Translations under genes and position numbers: made by a program
In this document: one piece after another, positions 32,013 to 41,850 of the stretch
Position numbering within the stretch: position 1 is the first letter of the stretch
How the letters are laid out: every line of letters begins with the position of its first letter
Notes under the pieces: model-generated
What the model was told of the DNA's origin: nothing
The model's database searches: none
The model's input: the letters and a program-made list of their open reading frames with translations, nothing else
From: Rhynochetos jubatus
Lineage: Eukaryota; Chordata; Aves; Eurypygiformes; Rhynochetidae
DNA length: 64,000 nt
Direction of reading: 5' to 3'
Assembly (NCBI GenBank): GCA_027574665.1
Contig: CM050664.1
Coordinates: 16,766,774 to 16,830,773 of the forward strand

Positions 32013-34313
32013 ATGAGCGGCTACAGCGAGGACGAGAAGCTGCGGCTGCAGCAGCTCCGCGTCCTGCGGCGCCGCTGGCTGCGGGACCAGGAGCTGAGCG
32101 ACCGGGAGCCCGTCCTGCCGCAGCGGAAGCTGGGGCCGGTGGCCACCTTCTGGGAGCGCTTCCTGCAGCCGGGGGGGGTCTGGCGGCACCAGGTGAGCGG
32201 CGCGGAGGGAGGGGACACGGGCCTGGCCCCGCCGCCCCGGGACGGGCGTCCCCGGGCCTGACGCGTCCCTGTGCCCCGCAGGTGTTCAAGGCCTACCAGA
32301 CCGGGGGCTTCTTCCTGACGCGGGTCCTGGTTCCCGCCTGGATCATCCACTACTACGTGAAGTACCACGTTATGGTGCGTGCGGCCTCGCAGGAACCGTG
32401 AAGAAGGGGGTTCGGGGAGTGAGGGCGGTCTGGGGTAAACCCTGGAAGCTCTGTCGTGGGGAGGGGGCGCCGATCCGACCAGCGGTCGCTTGAGGGGTTG
32501 TGTGAGCGTGCTGGGTAAGGTGGCTGCCCGTGGGCTGTTCACCGTCTGTTTTTCCGTGCTTGGGTGGCACACACGTAGGGGTTTTGTCATCGTTTGTGGT
32601 AGTGACCAGCTTTTGGCCGTGCTGTGAGCTGGAACGCTGTGTCTGGATTTTTGCTTTCCCAGAGGAAGGGTGACCCTGGGGGTAAGCAGACTGTGGGTGT
32701 GGGGGAGGGGAATGGCCAATGCACTGACAGTGGGACAGACCTTCCACGTCTGCAAGTTTGTCTTGCTCGGGAGGTGCAATTTTGTTAGCCTCAGGTATTT
32801 CTTTAACTGGGCGAAAGAGCCCAGTTTAATGAGCCTTGTACTCAGTAGAGCTTGTGTTTTAGAAGGGTCCTTTTCCCCAGTTTGGAAATCCTTTGTACTT
32901 CATCTGGGTAACACTCCTTTTCCTTTACCCCTTCCCTCCCTTCTCCCCCTCCGCTTTCAGAAAATGCCGCACGGTGTTGTTATGTCAAATCCACGGATAT
33001 TCCCGGTAAGTCAATCGATACTTGTTTTATCTTCCAGCACTGTAACACGGGCAGAGAAGAGGTGACCTGGGGAGGCGTACAGGCCTGTGCAGTAGCTGTG
33101 CAGGGAGAATTTCTAGAAGGAAGAGCTTGGTGCTGTGGGCAGGCTGCCCTGGAGCGGCACGGTTACAGTATTTCTGAGCAGTTTCCATCCTGTCCTCAGA
33201 GCAGACAGTCCCTGTTTCAGTGCCACCTCCCTCTGTAGCAGCAAACTTTCGAGTACCTGGCTGCCAGCACTGCCCATCCCAGGCGGAAAACACGAGTGTT
33301 CCTGTAGGGGGATGCAAACCTTAGTTACTGTGCGGTAACAGCACCTTTGCGAAGGGGTTTGGGTGTGCGAAGTCTCTGTGTAAGTGTGATTGTTACTGCG
33401 TGGACTGACAGGAGCAGGGCTTGTCGGGAGGAGTTGGGCACTGAGCGTGTCAGTTCTGGCTGCACAGCTTGGTTCCAGGCGTCCCCAGCGGTCCCTCACG
33501 CTCGGGTGTCCCCAAAGAGTCACGCCACCCCCAGCTTGAGCTTTGGTCAGCGAAGCAGAGGGTGTCAGGTTTTTGGTCCTGACTGGTTTTTGGGTTGCTC
33601 TGAGCTGTTACTCCTCGCTTGGTGTAGCGAGTCGGTGAGCAAACATTCTCCTACAAGTTTAGTTCTGCTCTTTCTGCCAGTTGCATATTTTTCTTTTGCA
33701 TAACATTTGCCTAATTGTGCTTTATGTAAAATAAACCTATTGGACGTTGCATCCCTAACAACCACGTAGCAAGGTGTGGAAGGTGACTTCAGCCACGTTA
33801 CTCGCTGGCGGCAGGTCAGCTCGGTAGGCCGAGGCAGTGCCTGGCACTCTAAGAAGCAGCCGCTGGGCGTCGGACTGATTTTCGCGGCGTTACGTGGCTC
33901 TTCACGGGCTTGTGGACTCGCCGAGAGCTGCGCTGTGTGGAAGGTGGTTTTGTGCTGCTACAGGGCCAGTACACGCTTGTAAACCAAGACGGTCTGCAAG
34001 CGTTTGACAGCTGTTGTGCAGCTGGAAAGGTGGAGGTGAAGCAAGTACAGATTTTGGATAATTTGGCTGTGTGTTATCTTGGCATCCTGGGAAATGTTTG
34101 GGTGAATTGGGTGTTCTGAGTGAGGGGTATAAGGTGTTTCTGTCTGGAAGGGGGGAGGGTTACAGCTCAACTGAAAGACGGTCCAGTGTGAAGGGAGAGA
34201 GGGGGTGTAGGTGAGATGCTCACCATGCTCTGTCCTTCCACCAGGGTGACAGAATTCTAGAGACGGGAGAAATTATGCCACCCCTGAAAGAAGACCCCAG
34301 TGAGCACCACTGA
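32013..34313 (+). CDS. NDUFB6: NADH dehydrogenase [ubiquinone] 1 beta subcomplex subunit 6
   Basis: Known role: an accessory single-pass membrane subunit (B17) of mitochondrial complex I, in the P-module of the membrane arm. Coding exons 32013-32192, 32282-32374, 32961-33005 and 34245-34313 are all phase 0 and give 128 aa, the human length. Visible: the N-terminal [10 protein letters not shown] and REPVLP blocks, a hydrophobic segment about 67-86 followed by IIHYYVKYH, the short exon ending in RIFP, and the C-terminus with [10 protein letters not shown] ending in HH. The start ATG has a strong context (GCACCATGAG). Intact introns exclude a processed pseudogene. It is transcribed away from EEF2KMT. 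In human the gene is on 9p21, not beside EEF2KMT. Confidence 0.96.
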
Positions 34314-34376
34314 TGGCTAAAGGCTCGTTCCCTCCTTCGGCGAACAAGGCGAGAACTGCAACTGCTTTATCTGTTC

Positions 34377-34382
34377 TATAAA
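34377..34382 (+). terminator. NDUFB6: Possible NDUFB6 poly(A) signal TATAAA (weak variant)
   Basis: A non-canonical hexamer 64 bp after the NDUFB6 stop codon, followed by T-rich sequence. No AATAAA occurs close by, so this is the best nearby candidate. Confidence 0.3.
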
Positions 34383-34753
34383 AGAGTCTTTATTCTGCAT
34401 CGCCTCAGCTTTTCTGTTATTTACGTTCTCCTTAGTCCGTGTTATTCCAGTTCCTACTCGTACGGGAGTTTCTTTTGCCTTTGGTGAGCTTTGTTGATAA
34501 GTCCTGGTGATCTCCGACCCCCCTTCCTCAGCTTTTGATCTGACGTGGTGAGATCTCGCAGCAGGACAGTGTGGGCCTTACAGGGCCAGGAGAGACGCTA
34601 TAGGTGCCCCGGGACTGTGGACTGCTCAAAGGAAGGGTGTCACGGTGAGCGCCTGCACGCACACACCACAGCTGTCCTCTTCCACTCTAGCAAACCCTTT
34701 CCTTCCAGCCAGTTCTCACAGAGACTTCCAGTGAAAATTAGGCTTCCACCTAT

Positions 34754-35290
34754 GTCATAGAATCAGAGGACGGTTTGGGTTGGCAGGGACCTTAAAGCCC
34801 ACCCAGTCCACTAGCCCAGGTTGCTCCAAGCCTCATCCAGCCTGGCCTTGGACACTTCCAGGGATGGGGCATCCACAGCTTCTCTGGGCAACCTGTCCCA
34901 GTGCTCCCCACCCTCTGCAGGAAGAATTTCTTCCCTACATCCAATCTAAATCTCCCCTCTTTCAATTTAAACCTGTTACCCCTTGTCCTGTCACTACAGG
35001 CCATCGTAAAAAGTCCCCCCCAGGCACTGGAAGGTGCTATAAGGTCTATCCGGAGCCTTCTCCAGGCTGAACACCCCCAACTCTCCCAGCCTGTCCCCAT
35101 AGCAGAGGGGCTCCAGCCCTTGGAGCATCTTCGTTGCCTCCTCTGGACTTGCTCCAACTGGTTGATATCCTTCTTATGTTGGTGCCCCCTCCCTCGCCCT
35201 GCTGGCCACGCTGCTCTGGATACAGCCCAGGATACGGTTGGCTTTCTGGGCTGCCAGCGCACGCTGTCATCCCGCTTCTCTGCTGAGAGG
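34754..35290 (-). mobile_element. CR1 LINE fragment
   Basis: On the plus strand it starts with the complement of the CR1 3' end (TCATAGAATCAGAGG) and runs through the standard core (GGTTGCTCCAAGCCTCATCC, CTTCTCTGGGCAACCTGTCC). Sense strand is minus. It extends further 5' than the other copies, to GGCTTTCTGGGCTGCCAG near 35250. Confidence 0.92.
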
Positions 35291-35596
35291 GTAGCAGAAG
35301 TGGCACTGCTGCCAAAAATTCTTTATGCTTCACCCTGTAGCACTTCCTTCTCTGCCTTCAGCCTTTCCTGAGCTGGAGTCTTCCTGCCCTCACTGCCCCC
35401 ACGTACCTGGGGAAGACTGGCCTCTTGATGAGCAGGGAGTTAGTTGATGATCCTCATGGATCCCTTCCAACTTGAGATATTTGGTGATTCCAAGTGTTTT
35501 GTTGGCTACTTTGGGGATAGGGATGGTTAAACCAGCAATCCAAAGGGTAACCTGAGGTAGGTAAGGTGAGGAGCTTCTGTCCCAGCCCCTCCCCTT

Positions 35597-36590
35597 ATGA
35601 CCTCATGGAATCACGTGTGCCCAGTAAGTCCAGTGTTTGTGAAGTCAAGGTGAGTAGCAGGAGCCCCCCTGGGAGGCACCAGACCCCTTGTAACCCCTCC
35701 CGGAGCGACTGGCACCAGCAGGGCCATGGTCAACGCAGGGGTGAAAACTCTCCTGCAGTCGAAGGAGATCAGGGAGGCCATGGACCCCACGTCAGGCACC
35801 CATTCCCAGCCCGCAGCCCCCAGGACCCTGACGGGCCTGGGTGCCCCCCAGGCCCTCGCCAAGCCCACAGCCGTCTCTTTCCTCGGGTAAAAGGCAGCTC
35901 AGGGTGGGACAGCAAGTGGGGAGTTAAGTAGAGGGGCAGTCGTGGGCTGTGAGGGGCAGTAGGATGCTGTGGGTCATCACTGGGAGGCTCTGGGGGGGGC
36001 ACTGGGAAATCTTGGGGGTCCCTGAGGGAGTTGATGAGGGCTATTGAGGGTTATCAGGGGGGCAGTGGGGTTAATAGAGGGGTTGTGGGGCTGAGACCTG
36101 TGCTTCCTACCTGGGCATGGGTCCCTGCCCCATGGCCATGGGGGTCCCTGACACTACCTCTGCCCCACTGCGTGTCAGTCCCCCCAGTGCGGAGTTCCCT
36201 AGGGCCACTCCTCCCCCAAACTGCTGCAGCCTGAAGCGAACCTTCGCCTGCACCAACCTGCTGCTGCTCAGCCTGGCCGAGCCCGAGGATGCTGTGGGCG
36301 GGGAGGCTTCCCCTGACCCCCACCTGCACACGCCGTGCCCAAAGGATGACTCCGAGCCCACCGCCCTGCGGGTGAGTGACCGCTGGGATGCCCCACCTCC
36401 CTGGGGTCCCCTGCCACCCCTGCCCCACTAATGAGAGATTGATTGTCCCCAAGGACCCCCTGAAATGCTTGTGAGGAACTGGGGACTGTGACATCTCCTG
36501 AGGACACCCCGCACCCATGGGGATGCCTGATGCCCCCAGGGCTCCCAGATTCCCCCAAGGAAGTCCTGACATCTCTTCCTCCTCTAGTGA
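35597..36590 (+). CDS. Putative small four-exon gene, unrecognised product (134 aa)
   Basis: Proposed exons: 35597-35649, 35722-35886, 36188-36371, and a terminal exon from 36588 whose first codon is TGA. Phases agree at all junctions (2, 2, 0). Donors AAG/GTGAGT and CGG/GTGAGT are strong and CGG/GTAAAA is weaker. The acceptors at 36187 and 36587 follow pyrimidine tracts. The product would contain VKTLLQSKEIREAM, a Pro/Ala/Thr-rich middle, then KRTFACTNLLLLSLAEPED and a Pro/Asp-rich end. I see no signal peptide, clear membrane segment or known domain. It lies between NDUFB6 and a CpG island and is flanked by CR1 copies. No nearby AATAAA was found. It may be a real GC-rich avian gene, part of a larger gene, or a chance model. 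Confidence 0.38.
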
Positions 36591-37176
36591 GAGCCCCCCA
36601 GGACTACAGGGACCCCCAGAGTCCCATGGGCATCCCCCCTAGAGCCACTGCTGAACCCCCCATCCTGATGATGTGGGGTCCCGGTGACTGTTCTAGGCCA
36701 CAGACTCAGTCCCAAGTCTCAAGGGCTGGTGGGGGTCAGCTTGTGGGGCCCTGGGGTCGCCTGGGCATTGTGGAACAGATAACCCTCCCTGAGCAGAGGG
36801 AACAAACCCACCAAAACAGGACAATACAGATGTGGAATGTGTCCCGGCACAGGTACGGCAGGAGGACCCATCACCACCACCTCGCCCGTCCCACTGAAGA
36901 AGACGGCACGCGGCACTCGGCGAGCAGGAGGACTGCCCACCCGTTGCCAGACACCTCACTGCTGACAGCGTGCTGGACCCGTGCAGGGAGCGTGCCTCTA
37001 CAAATACAGCGTGGTTTTTCTCCAAGGATTCTGGGCCTCACCTCCACCTCTCAGATTCTTTGAGTCTTATTTCCCTTTTGCGTGAGATGTGGGCAAGGCA
37101 ATGTCTTGAAATGAAATCAAACCTAGGCTTGTACAATATTGTTCCCTTAAATGTCCTCGTGTTACACACACATGTT

Positions 37177-37400
37177 GTAGAGTCACAGACTGGTTTGGGT
37201 TAGAAGGGACCTTAAAGACCATCTATTCCCACCCCCTGCCATGGGCAGGGACACCCTCCACTAGACCAGGTTGCTCCAAGCCTCATCCAGCCTGGCCTTG
37301 GACACTGCCAGGGATGGGGCATCCACAGCTTCTCTGGGCAACCTGTCCCAGTGCTCCTCACCCTCTCCAGGAAGAATTTCTTCCTGATACCCAGTATCCA
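37177..37400 (-). mobile_element. CR1 LINE fragment, 3' end
   Basis: The plus strand reads as the complement of the CR1 3' end: GACTGGTTTGGGTTAGAAGG, ACCTTAAAGACCATC, then the same core as the copy at 34.75 kb, ending after GGAAGAATTTCTTCC. Same orientation as that copy, minus sense. Confidence 0.92.
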
Positions 37401-37979
37401 TGTGTGTATGCTGATACCCGTATGTACGCACAGCAGCACATCTGCTGCGGAACTTTGAGATCCCTCCCAGCTAAAACGTCACCCCGATCAGTGACAGATA
37501 CGCACAGACGTGATCCATAGATTACATATTTAGTCAGGAGTTCTTTGCACTTGTTGCAAAGAGCCTCCCGTGGCAAAGCTCAAGGACGCCTGGTGAAGAC
37601 CCCTCCCAGCAGGTGATGGACTGTGTGCTCTGGGCCGTGGCGTTCTGTCCAGCCCTTCGGAGAGCCACCTCCTCGTTCCTCAGGCTGCAAACGTGAGGGT
37701 TGGAGGAAGGTACCAGAAAAAGAGCTGCTTGCCAGCCCCAAGCCAGGGTAAACTGGATGCGGAGCAGGAGGTGAGGATGGAGGGAAGCCTTGTGAAAAGC
37801 TGGGTGTTCTGGGAAGCAAAGACTGGAGGAGGAAGCCTTGAGAAGCCGTACGGCATCTGCTTGTTGGATCTTGACTCTGCAAGCCCGTGGGCCGGATGGG
37901 CTGCAGCCTGGGTGCTGGGGGACCAGCTGATGCTCTTGCAGAGCTGACAGCAGCTGGGGGAGCCTTTGCGACGAGGGGA

Positions 37980-38262
37980 GCAAGTTCTGCACCATCGTCC
38001 AAAAAGGCTCAGGATGACCCAGGCAGCTACAGGCCAGCCAGCTTCGCTTCAGCCCCCAGGGAAAAACAGGGAGCGAGTCCTTTTGGGAGGCATGGCAGGT
38101 AGAGGAGAGGGTGGAAAGCAGTCATTGTGAAATGACAGTGCCTGAAAACCAGGATTGCTTTCTGTGATGAGGAGGTTTGATCAGGGCAGAGCAGGGGATG
38201 ACATCTGTTGTGCCTTCAGCGAGGCTTTTGGTGCGACAGGCACTGGTTTCCAGGAATGCGGT
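37980..38262 (+). mobile_element. Degenerate CR1 ORF2 fragment
   Basis: Contains CR1 reverse-transcriptase-region wording: AGCTACAGGCCAGCCAGC with CCCCCAGGGAAA, then farther on CTTCAGCGAGGCTTTTGG, matching the coding stretch for the F-S-K-A-F-D motif region. It is broken by stops and indels and is opposite in orientation to the CR1 piece just upstream. Confidence 0.6.
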
Positions 38263-39063
38263 TCACTGAAATACTGATGCCTCTGCTGTGTCAGCCAAAT
38301 GTTTGATTCTCTCTCTAATCCATGACAGAAATACGAACTTACCTGGAATAACGGGAACCTTCCGTCCTTCTCCGTTGCTCACAGCCAAAGATGTGCAGCC
38401 AGTACCATATTCATGCCTCTGTTTGCACGTCTCAAGTGAGGTGATGTGAATCCCAGTTCAGATGCCTTCCGAGCAGAGCTCCCTGGCATTCACACGCTGC
38501 CTGAAACGGGTTTGTAACGGCAAGCTGCCTTTGATCCCGTTGGTCTCCAAATACGGAGGGTCGAGCCAGTAACGTCACTGCAGCCAGAGCTCCCCCATCG
38601 CGCCACGATAGCTGGATGTCAGCAGCTGGCTTTTCATACCGCGTAGGTACGATGTGTCACACCGAGTGACGCAGCGACTCCACCGCTCCTTCGCTCGGTT
38701 CTCTGCAGTCATGCTTCTCGTGCCTCAGTTAATAACCACGTGCAGAACAAACGGGGCTTAATTCAGCTGCCCACACAAGCACGCAGAGGCTTTTTAGGTG
38801 CTTTGAGGAGCCTTCCTTGTCTCCAGCTGAATAAGGGTGAAGACATGAAGGGTTCGGGCACAGAACGGAGCCGACGTGTGTCACTGAGCTCCCGTTACAG
38901 CTCACGCTCGATGGTTTGCATGGGGATAGGTCTTACTCACAGGAGCCACCACTGTGTAGCCAGTAGTTGCTGTCTAAGCCCAATTTCAGCCTTTCCCTGG
39001 GAGATCCTGACAGGTTTTGCCCTGCGTGTGGCAGGGGAGCCCCACTGGCTGCTTTCGGGTGCA
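38263..39063. other. Non-coding stretch before the minisatellite
   Basis: No exon, repeat or RNA gene recognised. The open frame that begins at 38740 stays open only because it enters the stop-free tandem array. Confidence 0.4.
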
Positions 39064-39723
39064 GGGCTGTGTGTGGGGATACCTGCCCCGTGCTTTCCTC
39101 GGGCGCAGGGCTCTGTGTGGGGATACGTGCCCCGTGCTTTCCTCGGGCGCAGGGCTCTGTGTGGGGATACGTGCCCCGCGCTTTCCTCGGGCGCAGGGCT
39201 GTGTGTGGGGATACGTGCCCCGTGCTTTCCTCGGGCGCAGGGCTGTGTGTGGGGATACGTGCCCCGTGCTTTCCTCGGGCGCAGGGCTGTGTGTGGGGAT
39301 ACGTGCCCCGTGCTTTCCTCGGGCGCAGGGCTCTGTGTGGGGATACGTGCCCCGTGCTTTCCTCGGGCGCAGGGCTGTGTGTGGGGATACGTGCCCCGTG
39401 CTTTCCTCGGGCGCAGGGCTCTGTGTGGGGATACGTGCCCCGTGCTTTCCTCGGGCACAGGGCTGTGTGTGGGGATACGTGCCCCGTGCTTTCCTCGGGC
39501 GCAGGGCTGTGTGTGGGGATACGTGCCCCGTGCTTTCCTCGGGCGCAGGGCTCTGTGTGGGGATACGTGCCCCGTGCTTTCCTCGGGCGCAGGGCTGTGT
39601 GTGGGGATACGTGCCCCGCGCTTTCCTCGGGCGCAGGGCTGTGTGTGGGGATACGTGCCCCGTGCTTTCCTCGGGCGCAGGGCTGTGTGTGGGGATACCT
39701 GCCCCGTGCTTTCCTCAGGTGCA
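39064..39723. repeat. 44-bp minisatellite, 15 tandem copies
   Basis: Exactly 15 units of 44 bp in register, each beginning GGGCTGTGTGTGGGG or GGGCTCTGTGTGGGG and ending in CTTTCCTCGGGCGCA. Variants are few: G/C at unit position 6, GTGC/GCGC in the middle of units 3 and 13, and a GGGCACA end before unit 10. The first and last units share a different base (CCTGCC instead of CGTGCC), and the flanking TTCGGGTGCA resembles a unit end. Because 44 is not a multiple of three and the unit lacks stops in these frames, long frames run through on all three plus frames and one minus frame. They are not genes. Confidence 0.98.
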
Positions 39724-40399
39724 GGCTGGGGGAGCACTGACTCCAGGAAACCCGCCTGGGAGCAAGGGCAGTGGAGGATTGCTCTTGCCCTCGTCTACCC
39801 CTGAAGAACTTCTGCAGCCTCTAGAAAAGATCTGTCCACAAATGAATGCATTGCTACGAGTGGCAGTTACAGAGGTGAGCAGAAACAAAAGCTAGCCACT
39901 TGGCTTTTGGGCCCTGCACTACAGAAGGCCAACAGGTCTACCCGGTGCACTGCACGCACAGCTGCCCGCACAAAAGGCCTTGGGTCCCCTTGGGAGAGGG
40001 TCCAACAGCCTAAACACATTTCCCCTACTAAGAAGCTGTCCATTTTCATTTAGCAACTGTTAATCCCCCCTCCGAGCGCGGCAGCATGAACGACGCTGCT
40101 TTTGCTGGAGCAACGACCGTTTATTTCACGTCTGTGCGTCCCGGACCACCTTGGCCGAGGTGGGATCGCCTCTGGGATCCCCCTCCCCATTTTCACTTGT
40201 GACTCTGGGAGGGGAGCGCCCCTGCACCCCGAGCACGAAACGCTCCCGCTTCTCATCTCAGTGGGGCGGGATGAGATGCGGGTTTGAAGGTGCCTTCTTA
40301 AAGCGGGGAGGCTGGCAGCGGGCAGGGTTGGCACGGCCACGAGCCAAGGGTTCAGCCGTGAAGCCGGAGGGAAGAGCCAGGCCTCAGCTGCACCCACCT

Positions 40400-41850
40400 G
40401 GCAGAGCGGCAGGTCACGGGGGCTGCGGCTCACGGGGCAGAGCTTTCGGGGGGCCGCCGAGGCTCCCGCCGCCGCGCACCCGTGCTCTCCGCCGCCCCGG
40501 CTCCCGACCCGCCCGGAGGGCTGAGGCGGCTCCCCGCCACCTTCAGGTTCGCTTCATGTGCCGCCAGGTCATTAAGAGCTGTTATTAGCCAGGGTTGAGC
40601 GGCTCCTTCCAAGGCTCAGCCTCGGGCTTCTGATCTCTGCGCGGGGAACGCCCGAGCCGCGATCCTCCATCTCCCGGGGCCCGCGGCGGTGGGACACGCT
40701 CGCGTAGGCCCTCAAGAAAAGGTGTTGTCCCTCGGAGAGCGTAGAACCGCCCGCCCTGCCGTCCGTGCCCAAGGTCCCGAGCGACCCCAGGCCCCACCGG
40801 AGCCGCTGCGGGCAGCGCCGCCTTCGGAACCGACCCCCCGGCCAGAGGCGGCGCCCTCACCCCCAGCGCCCCGGCCGCAAGGCGCCCTCGGAGCTGTTCT
40901 GCGCCCCTACCGCTTCCCTTCCCCGCTCCCGCCGGCCCGGGGGGCATCCCGCCGGCCGCGCCCCGGCCCCGAACCACCGCTCCCGGCTCGCCCTGCTCGG
41001 CCACCGCCTTCCGCTTCCTCCGCGCGGTGCCCCTCGGGGTTTGTAGTCCCCCCGCGCTATTCACGACGGCCTCTGCGCTGTTTCCGCGCCGTAGCGCCCG
41101 GAGGCCGGGATGGGGCGCTACGCCACGGCGGCGGCGTAAGGGCGGGCTCGGGGACTCCGGGGCAGGCCGGGCCGGCGGCGGAGCGGGAGGAAGGCGCCGG
41201 CGGAGCGGCCGGGCGCCGCGGCGGCCGGGCGGGTGGGGAGGGAGGGGGTGGAAGTTGCTCTGCCCGGGGGAAAGTGCGGGGCCGGGGAGGGACGCGAGCA
41301 GCAGCGCGGCCGCCTCCATCCCCAGGTAAGCGGCGGCGGGGGACGGCGGGGGCCTCCAGGAGGGCGGGGGAGGCGGGGATGGTCCGGCCGGGGCCTCCCG
41401 CCGTAGCCCCGCGGGCCGCGGCACCCACCGGCGCTCTCCCGGCCGGAGCCTCCGGCTGGGCCCCGGCCCCCCCCCGGCGCCGCCCCGCACCACCTGTTGC
41501 CGGTGGGCCCGAGCGGGGCTGGCCGGGGGTGCGGCGGCAGCCGGGCCTGGAGGCCGGGGAGGGGGGCGATCCGGTGTCGGGGTCCCGCTGCTGGAGCGAG
41601 CCAGGGAGCCGGGAATCCCGCCTGGGGGGTCGCGGCTGCCCGGGTGCCTTACCCGGTGAGGTGACCTGGGGGTCGCGGCTGCTCTCCGCGTACCCTAGCC
41701 CGGCCGGGGTTGGACTCGAGAGCAGCAGCAGCAGCCGCGGGTGCGGAGACGGCGGAGGCTCCAACGCCTTACCCGCCTGCGCCGAGCCCCTGCAGCGCGC
41801 TCCGGGCTCGGTACGGGGAGACCGGACCTGCCGGTTCTCCTCTCGCCTCG
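40400..41850. promoter_or_regulatory. Large CpG island, promoter of an unidentified gene
   Basis: About 1.4 kb of very GC- and CpG-rich DNA, the richest in the window. It contains a candidate first exon on plus ending at 41325. GTTTGTAGTCCC at 41039-41050 resembles the reverse complement of the ZNF143/SIX5-type ACTACAA element. There is no TATA box. It may also fire on the minus strand; nothing in the sequence decides this. Confidence 0.65.
41090..41325 (+). other. Candidate non-coding first exon with a 10-bp inverted repeat and a 9-codon uORF
   Basis: The exon end is a clean donor, CCCCAG/GTAAGCGG at 41325/41326. CGTAGCGCCC (41090-41099) pairs exactly with GGGCGCTACG (41113-41122) across a 13-nt loop. 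A short reading frame, ATG at 41110 to TAA at 41137-41139 (MGRYATAAA), starts in the loop. The exon start is unknown. If transcribed, this would be a 5' UTR spliced to a distant exon such as that at 58.1 kb. Confidence 0.45.

Larger units (their letters stand above)
31500..32280. promoter_or_regulatory. Divergent CpG-island promoter of EEF2KMT and NDUFB6
   Basis: The two start codons, EEF2KMT on minus at 31640-31642 and NDUFB6 on plus at 32013-32015, are only 371 bp apart in GC-rich CpG sequence. The interval holds a tRNA-Lys gene and a perfect CRE palindrome. There is a 12-bp direct repeat (GCCGAGGTCGGG, two copies near 31977-32000) just before NDUFB6. Confidence 0.75.

Noticed and set aside
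34792..35371. 156-codon frames on both strands
   Set aside because: Fall inside the CR1 fragment at 34.75-35.29 kb and reflect LINE sequence.
38740..39895. Long repeat-protein frames on plus (up to 354 aa) and minus (266 aa)
   Set aside because: They exist only because the 44-bp minisatellite has no stops in these frames. Several mutually exclusive frames are open over the same DNA.
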